A DNA stretch of 64,000 nt, taken from positions 5,539,001-5,603,000 of the forward strand of contig NZ_CP107970.1 in assembly GCF_036090055.1 (NCBI RefSeq). The letters run 5' to 3'. Position numbers and translations under genes: made by a program. Positions 25,262 through 34,074 of the stretch are shown piece by piece (positions within the stretch are counted from its first letter, which is position 1; each line of letters opens with the position of its first letter). The stretch comes from Nocardioides sp. NBC_00368. Its GTDB lineage: Bacteria > Actinomycetota > Actinomycetes > Propionibacteriales > Nocardioidaceae. The notes under the pieces are model-generated. The model saw nothing but the letters and a program-made list of their open reading frames with translations. It had not been told where the DNA came from and made no database searches.

Positions 25262-25335
25262 CGCGGGGTGGAGCAGCTCGGTAGCTCGCTGGGCTCATAA
25301 CCCAGAGGTCACAGGTTCAAATCCTGTCCCCGCTA
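25262..25335 (+). tRNA. tRNA-fMet (CAU), copy 1
   Basis: 74 bases ending in the discriminator A; CCA is not encoded. The anticodon loop CTCATAA is closed by the three G-C pairs (GGG/CCC) diagnostic of initiator tRNA. The first acceptor pair is a C1-U72 mismatch, also an initiator hallmark. The T-arm ACAGG-TTCAAAT-CCTGT is intact. It is identical to copy 2 over its whole length. Confidence 0.95.
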
Positions 25336-25342
25336 CTCCAAG

Positions 25343-25376
25343 ACGAAGGCCCGGACCGAAAGGTCCGGGCCTTCGT
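25343..25376 (+). terminator. Terminator after tRNA-fMet copy 1
   Basis: A 15-bp perfect stem, ACGAAGGCCCGGACC against GGTCCGGGCCTTCGT, with a GAAA tetraloop. The downstream tract (GATTTCGG) is weakly T-rich. Confidence 0.75.
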
Positions 25377-25488
25377 GATTTCGGTTCCACTTGCGCCTGG
25401 TCATCCGTGGCTCTCACGTCGGGCTCGTCGGGACCCCGCGTCCCAGATTGGGGTTCGGGTGAGTTCGCGGGTAGAGTTGTTCTTGCGA

Positions 25489-25562
25489 CGCGGGGTGGAG
25501 CAGCTCGGTAGCTCGCTGGGCTCATAACCCAGAGGTCACAGGTTCAAATCCTGTCCCCGCTA
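25489..25562 (+). tRNA. tRNA-fMet (CAU), copy 2
   Basis: An exact duplicate of the upstream initiator tRNA, 227 bases further on. The immediate upstream sequence (GTTGTTCTTGCGA) resembles that of copy 1 (TGTTCTTCTTGCGA), so the duplication included part of the promoter region. Confidence 0.95.
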
Positions 25563-25569
25563 CTCCGAG

Positions 25570-25603
25570 ACGAAGGCCCGGACCGAGAGGTCCGGGCCTT
25601 CGT
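25570..25603 (+). terminator. Terminator after tRNA-fMet copy 2
   Basis: The same 15-bp stem as after copy 1, with GAGA instead of GAAA in the loop, followed by TCATCC. It abuts the stop codon of the convergent hydrolase gene and could act in both directions. Confidence 0.7.
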
Positions 25604-26779
25604 TCATCCTGCCGTGCCTTCCAAAGAGTCGGCGAGGAAGGTGATCACTCGTTCCTCCCACGCGGCGGGTGCTTCCTGCAGTCCTTGTGTGTGCCCCGCG
25701 CCGGGAACGGCCCACGTCTGGACTGCGTCGGTGCTCGAATCCGCCACGTAGTCGGCTGCGTGTCCTTCGTCCGGCACCTCACCGGCCGTGATGAGCAGGA
25801 AGCTGGTGGGGTCGGGTCGTGTGGTGGCTGTCGACACGGATCGCCGCAAGGAGCTGGGCTCGGGAGCATCCGTCAGCCGTCCGGTGAGCCAGTAGGTGAC
25901 TCGGTCGATGTTTTGCTGCAACTCTCCACGAGCGCCGTACGCATCGAGGTAGCCCTTGTCGGCTGCGACCCGGCTGGTGGCCCCCTCGGCCACCACGGCA
26001 GCGACCCGCTCGTCGACTCCGGCGGTGCCGATGGCCTCTTCGCCACCCATGGACACGCCGAGGAGTCCGATGCGCGCCGGTGACACACCGCGCTGCTGGG
26101 TCAGGAAGTCGACTGCTCCGGATGCGTCCGACTCCCCGTACCAGCCGAAGTCCATGGCGCGGCCCGCGCTCTCCCCGTGGCCGCGCGCGTCGAAGAGCAA
26201 GACCCCGTAGCCGTGCTCGGCAAGCACCGCCGCATGTTCCAACACCCCGGACCGGGTCGACCCGGCTCCGTGCATGAGGACGACGCCGGCTCCGTTGCGG
26301 GTGGGGAGGTACCAGCCGGCCAAATCCGTGCCGTCACTGCTGGGAAATGTGACGTCTCGGTAGGCGAGGCCCAAGTCTGCCGGGGTCCTCTCTCCCAGAG
26401 CCGGTCGCGGTGCGTATGACGCGGCCACCGCCTGGCCGAGCGTCCAGAGAACCAGGTAGGTCGCGACCAACATCGAGGCGACGATCGGTGCCCACCACCG
26501 GCGCCGGGTCGCGGCCAGGATGCGGATCGCCGCCCATACCGACGCGACCAGGCCGATGGTCAGCAGAATGAAGCCCGAGACGGCCAGCGGGCTGAGACCC
26601 TCGTGGGTGTAGTGACGAGGTACCAGCCCGACCCCCACCGCGAGCACCACCAGTCCGGTGGCCACCACGACCAGCCGCATCGCCCACCCGCGTGCCCCGA
26701 TCGCACCGCCATCCGCATCCCCGGTCCCCAGGGACGCCGTGGGCCGGGGTCCGCGGCGGGTGAACACGTTGGTGTTCAT
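25604..26779 (-). CDS. Membrane-anchored alpha/beta hydrolase
   Basis: 391 residues. The N-terminal ~140 residues hold three hydrophobic segments (about 34-54, 66-88 and 97-118). An alpha/beta hydrolase domain follows, with the nucleophile elbow GVSMGGEEA, oxyanion motif LMHGAGS and a C-terminal His in PGAGHTQGL. The substrate is unknown; the fold resembles dienelactone hydrolase or BAAT-like esterases. It is the last gene of a four-gene minus-strand operon, starting in the ATGA overlap with the gene before it. Confidence 0.8.
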   Translation of the reverse strand: MNTNVFTRRGPRPTASLGTGDADGGAIGARGWAMRLVVVATGLVVLAVGVGLVPRHYTHEGLSPLAVSGFILLTIGLVASVWAAIRILAATRRRWWAPIVASMLVATYLVLWTLGQAVAASYAPRPALGERTPADLGLAYRDVTFPSSDGTDLAGWYLPTRNGAGVVLMHGAGSTRSGVLEHAAVLAEHGYGVLLFDARGHGESAGRAMDFGWYGESDASGAVDFLTQQRGVSPARIGLLGVSMGGEEAIGTAGVDERVAAVVAEGATSRVAADKGYLDAYGARGELQQNIDRVTYWLTGRLTDAPEPSSLRRSVSTATTRPDPTSFLLITAGEVPDEGHAADYVADSSTDAVQTWAVPGAGHTQGLQEAPAAWEERVITFLADSLEGTAG

Positions 26780-27648
26780 GAGCCGCCGGAATCCAGGGCC
26801 ACCGGACCACGGACTCTCTGCGGTACCGCGCGCAGCCAGAGGGCCAGCGGGACCACGGTCGCTGCGGCGAGTACGACGAACAGCACGACGCCACCCAGAG
26901 TCGCCACGTCAGAGGCGGGATCGGCGCGGTGACCGAACCACTGGTCGACCGCGACACCGATGGCCTCGATCATCCAGAAGAACAGCCCGGCCCCGGCGAG
27001 GAAGACGCCGGCGGGCCGACGCTGCCAGAGCAGCACGGCCACGATTGTCAGGGCCGGCAGCCAGACCGCGAGGTCCTGGGCGTAGATGGGGTTGGTGGTC
27101 AGGCCGGTCCCCTCCAGGAACCCAGGCGGGTCCTCACCCAGGTCGGGTACCACGAAGCGCAGCCAGGCCAGCGCGTTGAGTACGACCACGGTCAGGATGA
27201 ACACGGCGATGCCGCGCGCGGGCAACCTGCCGGGAAGCAGGAACGGCAGAGGGTCCAGCAGCGCGCTGACGAGGGTCCACAACGACAGCCCGAGCAGGGC
27301 GACGTACGCCAGGAACAGCTCGTTGAACGGAGTGGCGTACACCAGCAGCGTGGCGTTGTAGGTGAGGTAGCCGAGCGCGCCGATCAGGGCTGCGCGCCCC
27401 CGGACCGAGCCCCGGGCCGAGGTGAACCGGCCGATCACGAGCACCGGAAGCGCCAGTGCGAACATGGTGAGCGCGGTGCCGCGCGCGGAGCCGTTCATCA
27501 CCGGGGTGCCGTTGAGGATCCCGTCTACGAAGAACGTGGGAACGGCCGCGACCAGGACCAGGGCTGCAACAGCCGCGCAGAGATGCTGGGTCCGGCGGCT
27601 CAAACCCTCGGTGGACCGTCGGAAGTCATCGCTAGGTTTCATCGCCAT
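26776..27648 (-). CDS. Polytopic membrane protein of unknown function
   Basis: 290 residues with about seven to eight transmembrane helices and no motif I recognise. The ATG at 27648 is chosen because AAGGAGG lies eight bases upstream. The gene overlaps the end of the upstream gene by ~10 bases and the following hydrolase start by four, so it belongs to the same operon. Confidence 0.7.
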   Translation of the reverse strand: MAMKPSDDFRRSTEGLSRRTQHLCAAVAALVLVAAVPTFFVDGILNGTPVMNGSARGTALTMFALALPVLVIGRFTSARGSVRGRAALIGALGYLTYNATLLVYATPFNELFLAYVALLGLSLWTLVSALLDPLPFLLPGRLPARGIAVFILTVVVLNALAWLRFVVPDLGEDPPGFLEGTGLTTNPIYAQDLAVWLPALTIVAVLLWQRRPAGVFLAGAGLFFWMIEAIGVAVDQWFGHRADPASDVATLGGVVLFVVLAAATVVPLALWLRAVPQRVRGPVALDSGGS

Positions 27649-28091
27649 CGCCACCACCTCCTTCTGGCCGCGGTCGGGCGAGTGGGTACCGGTCTCGCTT
27701 GGTCATTCGACGGAGTCACGCTCGTGTCGCGCGCTGGTGTCCACGTGACGACGAGCGCACTGGTCACGAGGTAGATCACTTGCAAGAAATGGAATGCGCG
27801 GATCGATGCGATCTCTCCGATGATCCAGAACGTCATGATGGTTCCGGCGAGGACGCTGGCGAGATGCCAACCGTCGCAACGTTTGACCAGGGCGATGGCG
27901 GCGATCAGGGAGCTGCCGCCGACGACGGCCATCAGGATCACGCCTGGGAAGTAGTTGCTGGGGAAGTCGGTGTGCCGGACCCAGGACGCTTGTTCGGGTA
28001 TCCAGCCCGTCATCAGCGCCAGGCCCCCAGCCGTGGCGCTCAGTCCGTTGAACAGCAACAGCCCGAGCAAGATCTCGCTCTTGCGATTCAT
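27639..28091 (-). CDS. Small four-helix membrane protein
   Basis: 150 residues with four hydrophobic segments and a basic Arg/Trp-rich tail (AARRRWWRWR). The start overlaps the preceding stop (ATGA), and AAGGAG is at Shine-Dalgarno distance. It resembles unnamed four-helix membrane proteins; no function is known. Confidence 0.65.
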   Translation of the reverse strand: MNRKSEILLGLLLFNGLSATAGGLALMTGWIPEQASWVRHTDFPSNYFPGVILMAVVGGSSLIAAIALVKRCDGWHLASVLAGTIMTFWIIGEIASIRAFHFLQVIYLVTSALVVTWTPARDTSVTPSNDQARPVPTRPTAARRRWWRWR

Positions 28092-28615
28092 CGCGTCTCC
28101 TTCGTCGCCGCAGCGGCTCGGTGTTGCGGCAGCGCGGTGGTTTCCGGGCGGCGACGGCGCCGCCGACGGCGCAGCATGGTCCACACGTCGGTGGGAAAGT
28201 CCTGGGTGAGCAGGAAAGCCATGCCTGCGGCCAGGACGACATTCGGAACCTCCTCCAGACCCAACGGTGTGATGCCGAGGAGGAACAAGATCGCGGTGAG
28301 CAACCCCAACTTGGCGGCGCGACCTCGGCTCAGGATGAGGGCAGCGGTGGCAGTTTCGAAGGTCAGCATGAAGATGCCGAAGGCCAGGGGGTTCGGTTCG
28401 GTCAACCACATTCCGATGTCGCGATAGATCGGCCAAGGTGCATCGGCGGCGAAGTCGACGTACCTCTGGGGGTTCGTAGCGATCAGAGCTCCGTGGATAC
28501 CCAGGCCCATCGCGCCGAAGAAGAGACCGAGGAAGACTCGCGCGCCGTTCGGCCTCCAGACACAGAACGCTGCGACTCCGACGGTGAATGCTCCCCAGAT
28601 GACGAATCCCTGCAT
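28088..28615 (-). CDS. Membrane protein of unknown function, first gene of operon
   Basis: 175 residues with about four to five transmembrane helices and a very basic segment (RRRRRRRRPE) near the C-terminus. The ATG at 28615 has GGGAG five bases upstream. It leads the operon with two further membrane proteins and an alpha/beta hydrolase. The combination suggests an envelope or lipid-related function, but no family assignment is possible by eye. Confidence 0.65.
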   Translation of the reverse strand: MQGFVIWGAFTVGVAAFCVWRPNGARVFLGLFFGAMGLGIHGALIATNPQRYVDFAADAPWPIYRDIGMWLTEPNPLAFGIFMLTFETATAALILSRGRAAKLGLLTAILFLLGITPLGLEEVPNVVLAAGMAFLLTQDFPTDVWTMLRRRRRRRRPETTALPQHRAAAATKETR

Positions 28616-28948
28616 GACAACTCCCGTATGGTCTGCGACCACGCTAGGAAACGCCCGAGATCTCGAAGCAGTGGCGAAGGTCCCCGTGGCTCAGCGCCTA
28701 AGTCCTCATCACCGTCGCCTTCGTTCAAGGACCTCACGGCGCCCTGAAGGAACGGATGACGACGTCGTTCGCTGGGCATGCACGGGGAAGGGTCATCCGG
28801 CCGGGGCCGCGAGGACCTAGTCCTCTGCCCGACCTGCCCTGCCACCCCAAAGACTGCGAGGAAAGGGATGAACCGCCGATGCACACGCCGCGACACGTCG
28901 AGCACGTCGAGCGCTCGGCAGCACGCCCCTCCATTGAGAGGTGACCCC
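28616..28948. other. Divergent intergenic region with a palindrome
   Basis: No gene is supported in these 333 bases. A palindrome GAGGAC-CTA-GTCCTC lies at 28811-28825. It superficially resembles a DosR-type box but has a three-base rather than four-base centre. Otherwise nothing recognisable. Confidence 0.4.
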
Positions 28949-29573
28949 GTGTCCGACTCGCACACTGTGCAGCCGACGCCGACCGCGGCCCGCGTCGAGC
29001 TCTACTGGCTGCCCCTGGGAGCCGGAGACAACACGCACTGCGTCCGTGTCAACGGGCGGATCTTCGAGGCCGTCGTCGCCCTTGTCCAGCGTCGTGACCG
29101 CTGCGACCTCTACCACTCGGCCTTGGCCGTCCAGCTGGGTGCCGACCGCTATGTGATCGAGATGGCACCCGTGTGGAGCCTGGGCGGTCTCGATCATGGC
29201 GCGGTCTGCGTGGGACCGGTTGGGATGCGAGGTCTGGGGCGGTCGCGGCTATTTCGGTACGAGGTGCGCCGCTGGCGCGACGGCGCCATCCCCGACGCCT
29301 CCGAGGCCGTCGACAGCCCGCTCATGGTGGAGACCGATCCGGTCCGAGCGGCGCGACTGCTCGAGCTCGTACCGTCGGTTCCCGCGGTCACGTGGGGTCG
29401 CGACGAGCTGGAGACCGGGGACATGTGGAACTCCAACTCGTTGATCTCGGCGGCTGCTCGCCGCCAGCGGCCACGACACCAGCGCCATCGAGCTGCCCGC
29501 CCATGGGCGAGCGCCTGGGTGGGCTGCCGGTCTGGTCATCGCCACTCGCCGAAGCGCAACCGACCGGACATAG
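28949..29573 (+). pseudogene. Frameshifted conserved actinobacterial protein
   Basis: The protein starts at GTG 28949 (GAGAGG upstream) and reads well to MWNSNSLIS (29447-29449). From there homologue-like sequence continues in the next frame as LLAASGHDTSAIELPAHGRA and ends at TAG 29571. The bases between (GCGG, 29450-29453) are four where three would be expected, so a single-base insertion is likely. The reconstructed protein is about 207 residues. I recall homologues with the pattern WLPLGAG near the N-terminus and MWNSNS-ISWLL here, function unknown. The uncorrected frame runs on into the next gene, which is clearly artefactual. A sequencing error is possible. Confidence 0.7.
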
Positions 29574-29741
29574 GCTGCAGATGTCCACCTGCTGCGCCAA
29601 CAGGTCCACCCTGCGCCGGTACGAGGCACCGACTGAGTGTGCGGCGGCAGACGATCCGCATTCTCCGGGTCAGCGCTCTTGCGGATAGACCGGAGCGCGA
29701 GCGCGTCGGGCGATCACCCGATCCTGGGGGACGATGGGGCC

Positions 29742-30179
29742 ATGAGCGTGGACGTGATGGTGGAGACGACGATCAGGCGTTCGCCGGCCGAGGTGTCCGC
29801 GTACGCCGGCGACCCGGGCCATGCCCCGACCTGGTACGCCAACATCCGCTCCGTCGAGTGGCGCACCGAGCCGCCGATGCGGGTGGGGTCGCGGATGGAC
29901 TTCGTGGCCCAGTTCCTCGGTCGCCGGCTGGCCTACACCTACGAGGTGGTCGAGTGGGAGCCGGGGGAGCGGCTGGTGATGCGTACGGCGGACGGACCGT
30001 TCCCGATGGAGACGACCTACACGTGGGAGCCGGATGACGGAGATGGCACCCGGATGACGCTGCGCAACCGCGGCAACCCCTCCGGCTTCGCCCGTATCGC
30101 CGGGCCGGTGATGGAGCGAGCGATGCGGCGCGCGACGACGAAAGACCTGGCCAGGCTCAAGGAGATCCTCGAGGGCTGA
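29742..30179 (+). CDS. SRPBCC-family (START-like) protein
   Basis: 145 residues with the polyketide-cyclase/SRPBCC pattern. There is an N-terminal TTIRRSPAEVSAY, a central RVGSRMDFVAQFLGRRLAYTYEVVEWEPGERL split by short loops, and a C-terminal helix (AMRRATTKDLARLKEILEG). It is probably a small-molecule-binding protein with no catalytic prediction. It follows the frameshifted gene and ends at a convergent terminator. Confidence 0.8.
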   Translation: MSVDVMVETTIRRSPAEVSAYAGDPGHAPTWYANIRSVEWRTEPPMRVGSRMDFVAQFLGRRLAYTYEVVEWEPGERLVMRTADGPFPMETTYTWEPDDGDGTRMTLRNRGNPSGFARIAGPVMERAMRRATTKDLARLKEILEG

Positions 30180-30180
30180 C

Positions 30181-30225
30181 GGCGCAGGGGCCCGTCCCGT
30201 GATGATCCGGGCGGACCCCTGCGCC
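30181..30225. terminator. Convergent hairpin terminator
   Basis: GGCGCAGGGG (30181-30190) pairs perfectly with CCCCTGCGCC (30216-30225). It lies in the 51-base space between two converging genes. Confidence 0.65.
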
Positions 30226-30230
30226 TACGG

Positions 30231-30890
30231 TCAGTGGGTGTGCGAGGAGTGGCCGTCGTCAGCCGGGTCGACGGGTGCCTCGGACGGCCTCTCCTGATCG
30301 ACGGCCGGGTCGGTCGGCTCCACAGGCGTCTCGCTCGGGCTGTGATCGTGGCTGTGGCCGTCGGAGGCGATGGTGCCGGCCAGGGCAGTCATCCCCAGCC
30401 AGGCGAGAGCGGCGATGAGGACGACGACTGCGGCGAACGGGCTGATCAGATGGTGCCACCGGCCCTTGGAGTCCTTGGCGACGAACGCGGCGTACGACAT
30501 GAGCAGACCGATCGGCGTCATCAGGGCGCTGCGCTCGGGGAACTGCTCGAAGTGCTGGATGCCACCACCGACGAGACCGACGCCGAAGGAGAGCAGCAGC
30601 GAGAAGGTCACGAGCGGCAGCGCCTGGCTGAGAGCGGGGCGCTCGTCGGCTAGGAAGAACTCGTTGACGAGCGTGCCGAGCAGGAACACGAACGCACCCA
30701 CTGCGCAGATGATCGTGTACAACGACGGGTTGACCGGGTAATGGACGACGGCGCCGGCGATCAGGGCGGCGCCCATGAAGTAGAGCATCTGACCGCTGTA
30801 TCGCGCAGGCAGGGACTGTTTGTCGAACGCCCGCCGGTGCGCCTTCGAGGGTGTGTTCTGCTGCACGTCGGGATCGAGAACGGTGGTCAT
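30231..30890 (-). CDS. Membrane protein with His/Asp-rich tail
   Basis: 219 residues with five to six hydrophobic helices between residues 35 and 170. The extramembrane tail carries clustered histidines at DGHSHDHSP and at the end DDGHSSHTH, with Pro/Glu spacing between. Such tails often bind metal ions (Cu, Zn, Ni). No family is recognised. It lies downstream of the DUF6153-like gene in the same orientation with a 91-base gap, so the two may form a metal-related unit (inference). Confidence 0.65.
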   Translation of the reverse strand: MTTVLDPDVQQNTPSKAHRRAFDKQSLPARYSGQMLYFMGAALIAGAVVHYPVNPSLYTIICAVGAFVFLLGTLVNEFFLADERPALSQALPLVTFSLLLSFGVGLVGGGIQHFEQFPERSALMTPIGLLMSYAAFVAKDSKGRWHHLISPFAAVVVLIAALAWLGMTALAGTIASDGHSHDHSPSETPVEPTDPAVDQERPSEAPVDPADDGHSSHTH

Positions 30891-30981
30891 GGTCTGAATG
30901 GGTCCTTTCGGTTCTGGGTTGTGAGAGCAGGCAGCACCGCGCCGGCACCAGGCATGGTCGGCGTGACGCTGGGTCGGTCGC

Positions 30982-31395
30982 TCAGCAGCGCAGGATCGAA
31001 AGACGGTGGAGACAGGGTGGGTCAGCGGTGCGGCCCGATGAGAAGGTTCGCGACTCGGCCCACCGGAGTACGACGCAGAGAACGCGACGTGGGCTGCCGC
31101 GTCGGAGCGCGAGGACGATCAGTGCTGCCAGGAGGCACAACAGAGCCAGGCACAGGTCACCGGCCCCGCCGTCATGATCTGGCGAGGGGGCGGGGCTTTC
31201 CGGTGTCTCGCTGTCGAGCCCGTGACCCGTACCGACATGGTCGTGTGCCGCCGTGTCCATCGCCAGCACGGCGGCAGCGTGCTCGCTGTGGGCCTGCTCG
31301 TGGGAGGTGAGCCCATGCAGCGTGAAGACCGCGAAGACGACCCCGAAAAGGGTCGCGAGCAGCAGCGCGCCGCGTGGCCCCCTGATCGAGATCAT
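30982..31395 (-). CDS. DUF6153-like small membrane protein
   Basis: 137 residues from the ATG at 31395. An N-terminal membrane segment (LLLATLFGVVFAVFTLHGL), a His/Asp-rich middle (HEQAHSEHAAA, AAHDHVGTGHG, DHDGG), a second segment (LCLALLCLLAALIVLAL) and a basic C-terminus match the DUF6153 layout. The family is unknown in function but often lies near copper-handling genes. A TAGGGT sequence just upstream may be the -10 element. Confidence 0.65.
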   Translation of the reverse strand: MISIRGPRGALLLATLFGVVFAVFTLHGLTSHEQAHSEHAAAVLAMDTAAHDHVGTGHGLDSETPESPAPSPDHDGGAGDLCLALLCLLAALIVLALRRGSPRRVLCVVLRWAESRTFSSGRTADPPCLHRLSILRC

Positions 31396-31570
31396 GGTCC
31401 GGCACCCTAGGCGGACAAGGTGGCGAATGGCCCAACGGAGGGCTCCCGGGGCCGAGAATGCGACGAGTATCACATCGTCGGTCAGGCACGTGACCAGCGC
31501 GCAGCGCCCGTATCCGTCCGGATCGCTGTGTCTGACCGTCGTCGGCTGCATTTGGTGACAGGGTTCGACC

Positions 31571-32224
31571 ATGAGCGAAGACGCGGTCGAAGAGGAGACC
31601 ACGACGCTGCGGGCCACCGGCGTACGTGCTCGGCAGGGGGCCCGGGATCTGCTTCCGACCACGTCGTTGACGCTGCGCGAGGGAGAGGTCGTGGTGGCTG
31701 TCGGCCCGCCGGGAGGTGGCCACACGTCGCTGGCACTGGCGCTGGCCGGGCGGCTGCGGCTCGATGCGGGCAGGGTCGAGATGGACGGCGACGCCTCGCC
31801 TCGGGTCCTGCAGGGCGCGGTGGCGCTCGTCGACGTGCCGGGTGTCTCCGAGCCGGACGAGATGGTGCCGTTCCGTACGATCCTCGGCGAGGAGCTCGCG
31901 ATGGCGAAGCACAGGCCGAGCGCCGCGGCGATCGACCGATGGCTGGGGGAGTACGACCTCGCGACCGACATCACCACGGAGGCCGTCCCGCCGAGACCAC
32001 GGCTGGAGATCCTCGGGCGGATGGCGTCGCTGCGGCCCGGCACCCGCTTCCTCGTCCTCACCTACCCCGAGCGGCTCGGCCTGCCCGTCGGGGACTGGCT
32101 CGACATCGCCTACGACATCGCCGGGGCCGGGCAGCGGCCCGGCGTCCTGGTCACCGCCAGTCGCGCGGCGGTGATCCCGAGCGGAGTGCGTACGTTCACC
32201 ATCGGCCCGACGGAGGAAGCATGA
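31571..32224 (+). CDS. ABC-transporter-like ATPase with degenerate Walker A
   Basis: 217 residues resembling a small ABC ATP-binding protein: a strand-loop at GPPGGGHTSLALALAG in place of GxxGxGK[ST], and a short later region (LEILGRMASLRPGTRFLVLTYPERLG) replacing signature and Walker B. The Walker A lysine is His, and no canonical LSGGQ is seen, so hydrolysis is doubtful. It is translationally coupled (ATGA) to the following YhgE/Pip gene, the usual partner arrangement. It is likely a regulatory or vestigial nucleotide-binding subunit. Confidence 0.75.
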   Translation: MSEDAVEEETTTLRATGVRARQGARDLLPTTSLTLREGEVVVAVGPPGGGHTSLALALAGRLRLDAGRVEMDGDASPRVLQGAVALVDVPGVSEPDEMVPFRTILGEELAMAKHRPSAAAIDRWLGEYDLATDITTEAVPPRPRLEILGRMASLRPGTRFLVLTYPERLGLPVGDWLDIAYDIAGAGQRPGVLVTASRAAVIPSGVRTFTIGPTEEA

Positions 32225-34074
32225 ACTCGCTGCGTATCGCTCTGACCGAGCTGCGCCGGATCACGGCCGGCCGGCTGGCGAAGCTCGTCATCGTCGCGCT
32301 GGTGGTCGTGCCCACGCTCTACGCCGGGCTCTACCTCTACGCCAACCACGATCCGTACGCTCACTTCGACGAGCTCCCGGCGGCGCTGATCGTCGAGGAC
32401 ACCGGCGCCACCACGACCGACGGCACCGAGATCGAGGCCGGTCGTGATGTCGCCGACAAGCTCCTGAAGTCCGGCGACTTCGACTGGTCCGAGACCTCGG
32501 CGGCCGAGGCGGAGGCGGACATCCGCGAGGGCGACTACTACTTCGCCCTGCGCATCCCAGAGGGGTTCTCCCGGACGCTGACCGGCGCGGAGCGGCTCGA
32601 CCCGAAGCAGGCGCAGATCCAGGTCATCACCAACGACGCCAACTCCTACCTGTCCACGACGATCGCGACCAACGTCACCGACAAGGTCCGCGACGCCATC
32701 GCCAGCGAGGTCTCCGAGCAGGCGGCGGCCAACTTCCTGCTCGGCATCTCTGACCTCCGCTCGGGGCTGGTCAAGGCCGCCGACGGCGCCGCGAAGCTGG
32801 AGAAGGGCGCGGTCTCGCTCCGCGACGGCGCCGGGAAGCTGGCCACCGGAGCGGGCGAGCTCGAGGACGGTCTGAACACCATCGAGGGCAAGGTCACCGA
32901 CGTGCCCGCCAAGACCCGTGAGCTCGCCACCGGCGCCCGGAAGGTCGCCGACGCCAACGGCGAGATCGCCGCCACCGGGCAGCGTGCGGCGACGGCTGTC
33001 GACGACGCGGTCGCCGCCTACGAGGCGAATCGGGCAGACCTCGACGCCCGCCTCGAGGCGCAGGGCCTGGACGAGCAGCAGCGAGCCGACGTGCTGGCGA
33101 TCTACGACCGTGGATCCGCCCCGCTCGACCGCGTCGACCAGCGCGTCGGGGACGTCTCCGGTCGGCTCGACGAGCTGGCTGCCGGTGCCGACCAGGTCGC
33201 CGACGGCAACGAGCAGCTGGCCTCGGCGATGCCGGATCTGGTCGCCGGGATCTCCCAGGCTGCCGACGGAGCCGGTCGGCTGCGCACCGGGGCGACCGAG
33301 CTGCGTGACGGCGCCGCAAAGCTCGCCACCGGCGCCGGTGACCTGAAGAAGGGGCTGCAGGACGGCGTCGCGCAGGCGCCGGCGACCGACGAAGAGCTCC
33401 GTGACCAGATCGCCTCGACGATCGCCGACCCGGTCGCGATCGACTCCGTCTCCGAGGCCAAGGCGTCCTCCTACGGCGCCGGGCTGGCGCCGTTCTTCCT
33501 CGCCCTGGGAGCCTGGATCGGCGGGTACGTCCTCTTCCTGCTCGTCCGGCCGATCTCGACCCGCGCACTGGCCGCCAACCAGACGCCGTTGCGGATCGCC
33601 CTCGGTGGCTGGCTCACCCCGGCGCTCATCGGCGCCGCGCAGATGGTCGTCGTGCTCGTGGTCGTCGGTCTCGCCGTCGACATCACCCCGGTGAACTGGC
33701 TGGGCACCTTGGGCTTCCTGCTGCTCACCTCCGCGACCTTCATCGCGATCGTGCACATGCTCAACGCGCTCCTCGGGGCGCCGGGCCAGTTCCTCGGTCT
33801 CGTCCTGATGGTGGTCCAGCTCGTCACCGCCGGCGGGACGTTCCCCTGGCAGACGATCCCTGAGCCGTTGCACCCGCTTCACCACGTACTGCCGATGAGC
33901 TATGCCGTCGACGGCCTGCGGCAGCTGATGTACGGCGGCCTGTCCGGCCGGGTGGTCTCCGACGTCCTGGTCCTGGCCGCCTTCCTCGTCGGCGCCCTGC
34001 TGCTGACCGCCTACGGCGCCCGCCGGCAGCGGGTCTGGACGCCCAAACGGGTCAGGCCCGAGATCGTCCTCTGA
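32221..34074 (+). CDS. YhgE/Pip-domain ABC-type membrane protein
   Basis: 617 residues. One N-terminal transmembrane helix (residues ~21-40) is followed by a ~370-residue extracytoplasmic part. It contains repeated coiled-coil units of the type LRDGAGKLATGAGELEDGL, about 10-12 heptad-like repeats (YhgE/'X-X-X-G-A-x-x-L' repeats). A C-terminal ABC-2-type permease with about five to six helices (GLAPFFLALGAWIGGYVLFLL onward) completes it. The family includes the phage infection protein of Lactococcus and ESX-secretion-linked proteins. The substrate is unknown. Confidence 0.88.
   Translation: MNSLRIALTELRRITAGRLAKLVIVALVVVPTLYAGLYLYANHDPYAHFDELPAALIVEDTGATTTDGTEIEAGRDVADKLLKSGDFDWSETSAAEAEADIREGDYYFALRIPEGFSRTLTGAERLDPKQAQIQVITNDANSYLSTTIATNVTDKVRDAIASEVSEQAAANFLLGISDLRSGLVKAADGAAKLEKGAVSLRDGAGKLATGAGELEDGLNTIEGKVTDVPAKTRELATGARKVADANGEIAATGQRAATAVDDAVAAYEANRADLDARLEAQGLDEQQRADVLAIYDRGSAPLDRVDQRVGDVSGRLDELAAGADQVADGNEQLASAMPDLVAGISQAADGAGRLRTGATELRDGAAKLATGAGDLKKGLQDGVAQAPATDEELRDQIASTIADPVAIDSVSEAKASSYGAGLAPFFLALGAWIGGYVLFLLVRPISTRALAANQTPLRIALGGWLTPALIGAAQMVVVLVVVGLAVDITPVNWLGTLGFLLLTSATFIAIVHMLNALLGAPGQFLGLVLMVVQLVTAGGTFPWQTIPEPLHPLHHVLPMSYAVDGLRQLMYGGLSGRVVSDVLVLAAFLVGALLLTAYGARRQRVWTPKRVRPEIVL

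Noticed and set aside
28778..30037. A 419-residue protein through the frameshifted gene and the SRPBCC gene
   Set aside because: After 29449 the sequence is basic and unstructured, whereas two other frames give family-like proteins, so the long frame is produced by a frameshift.
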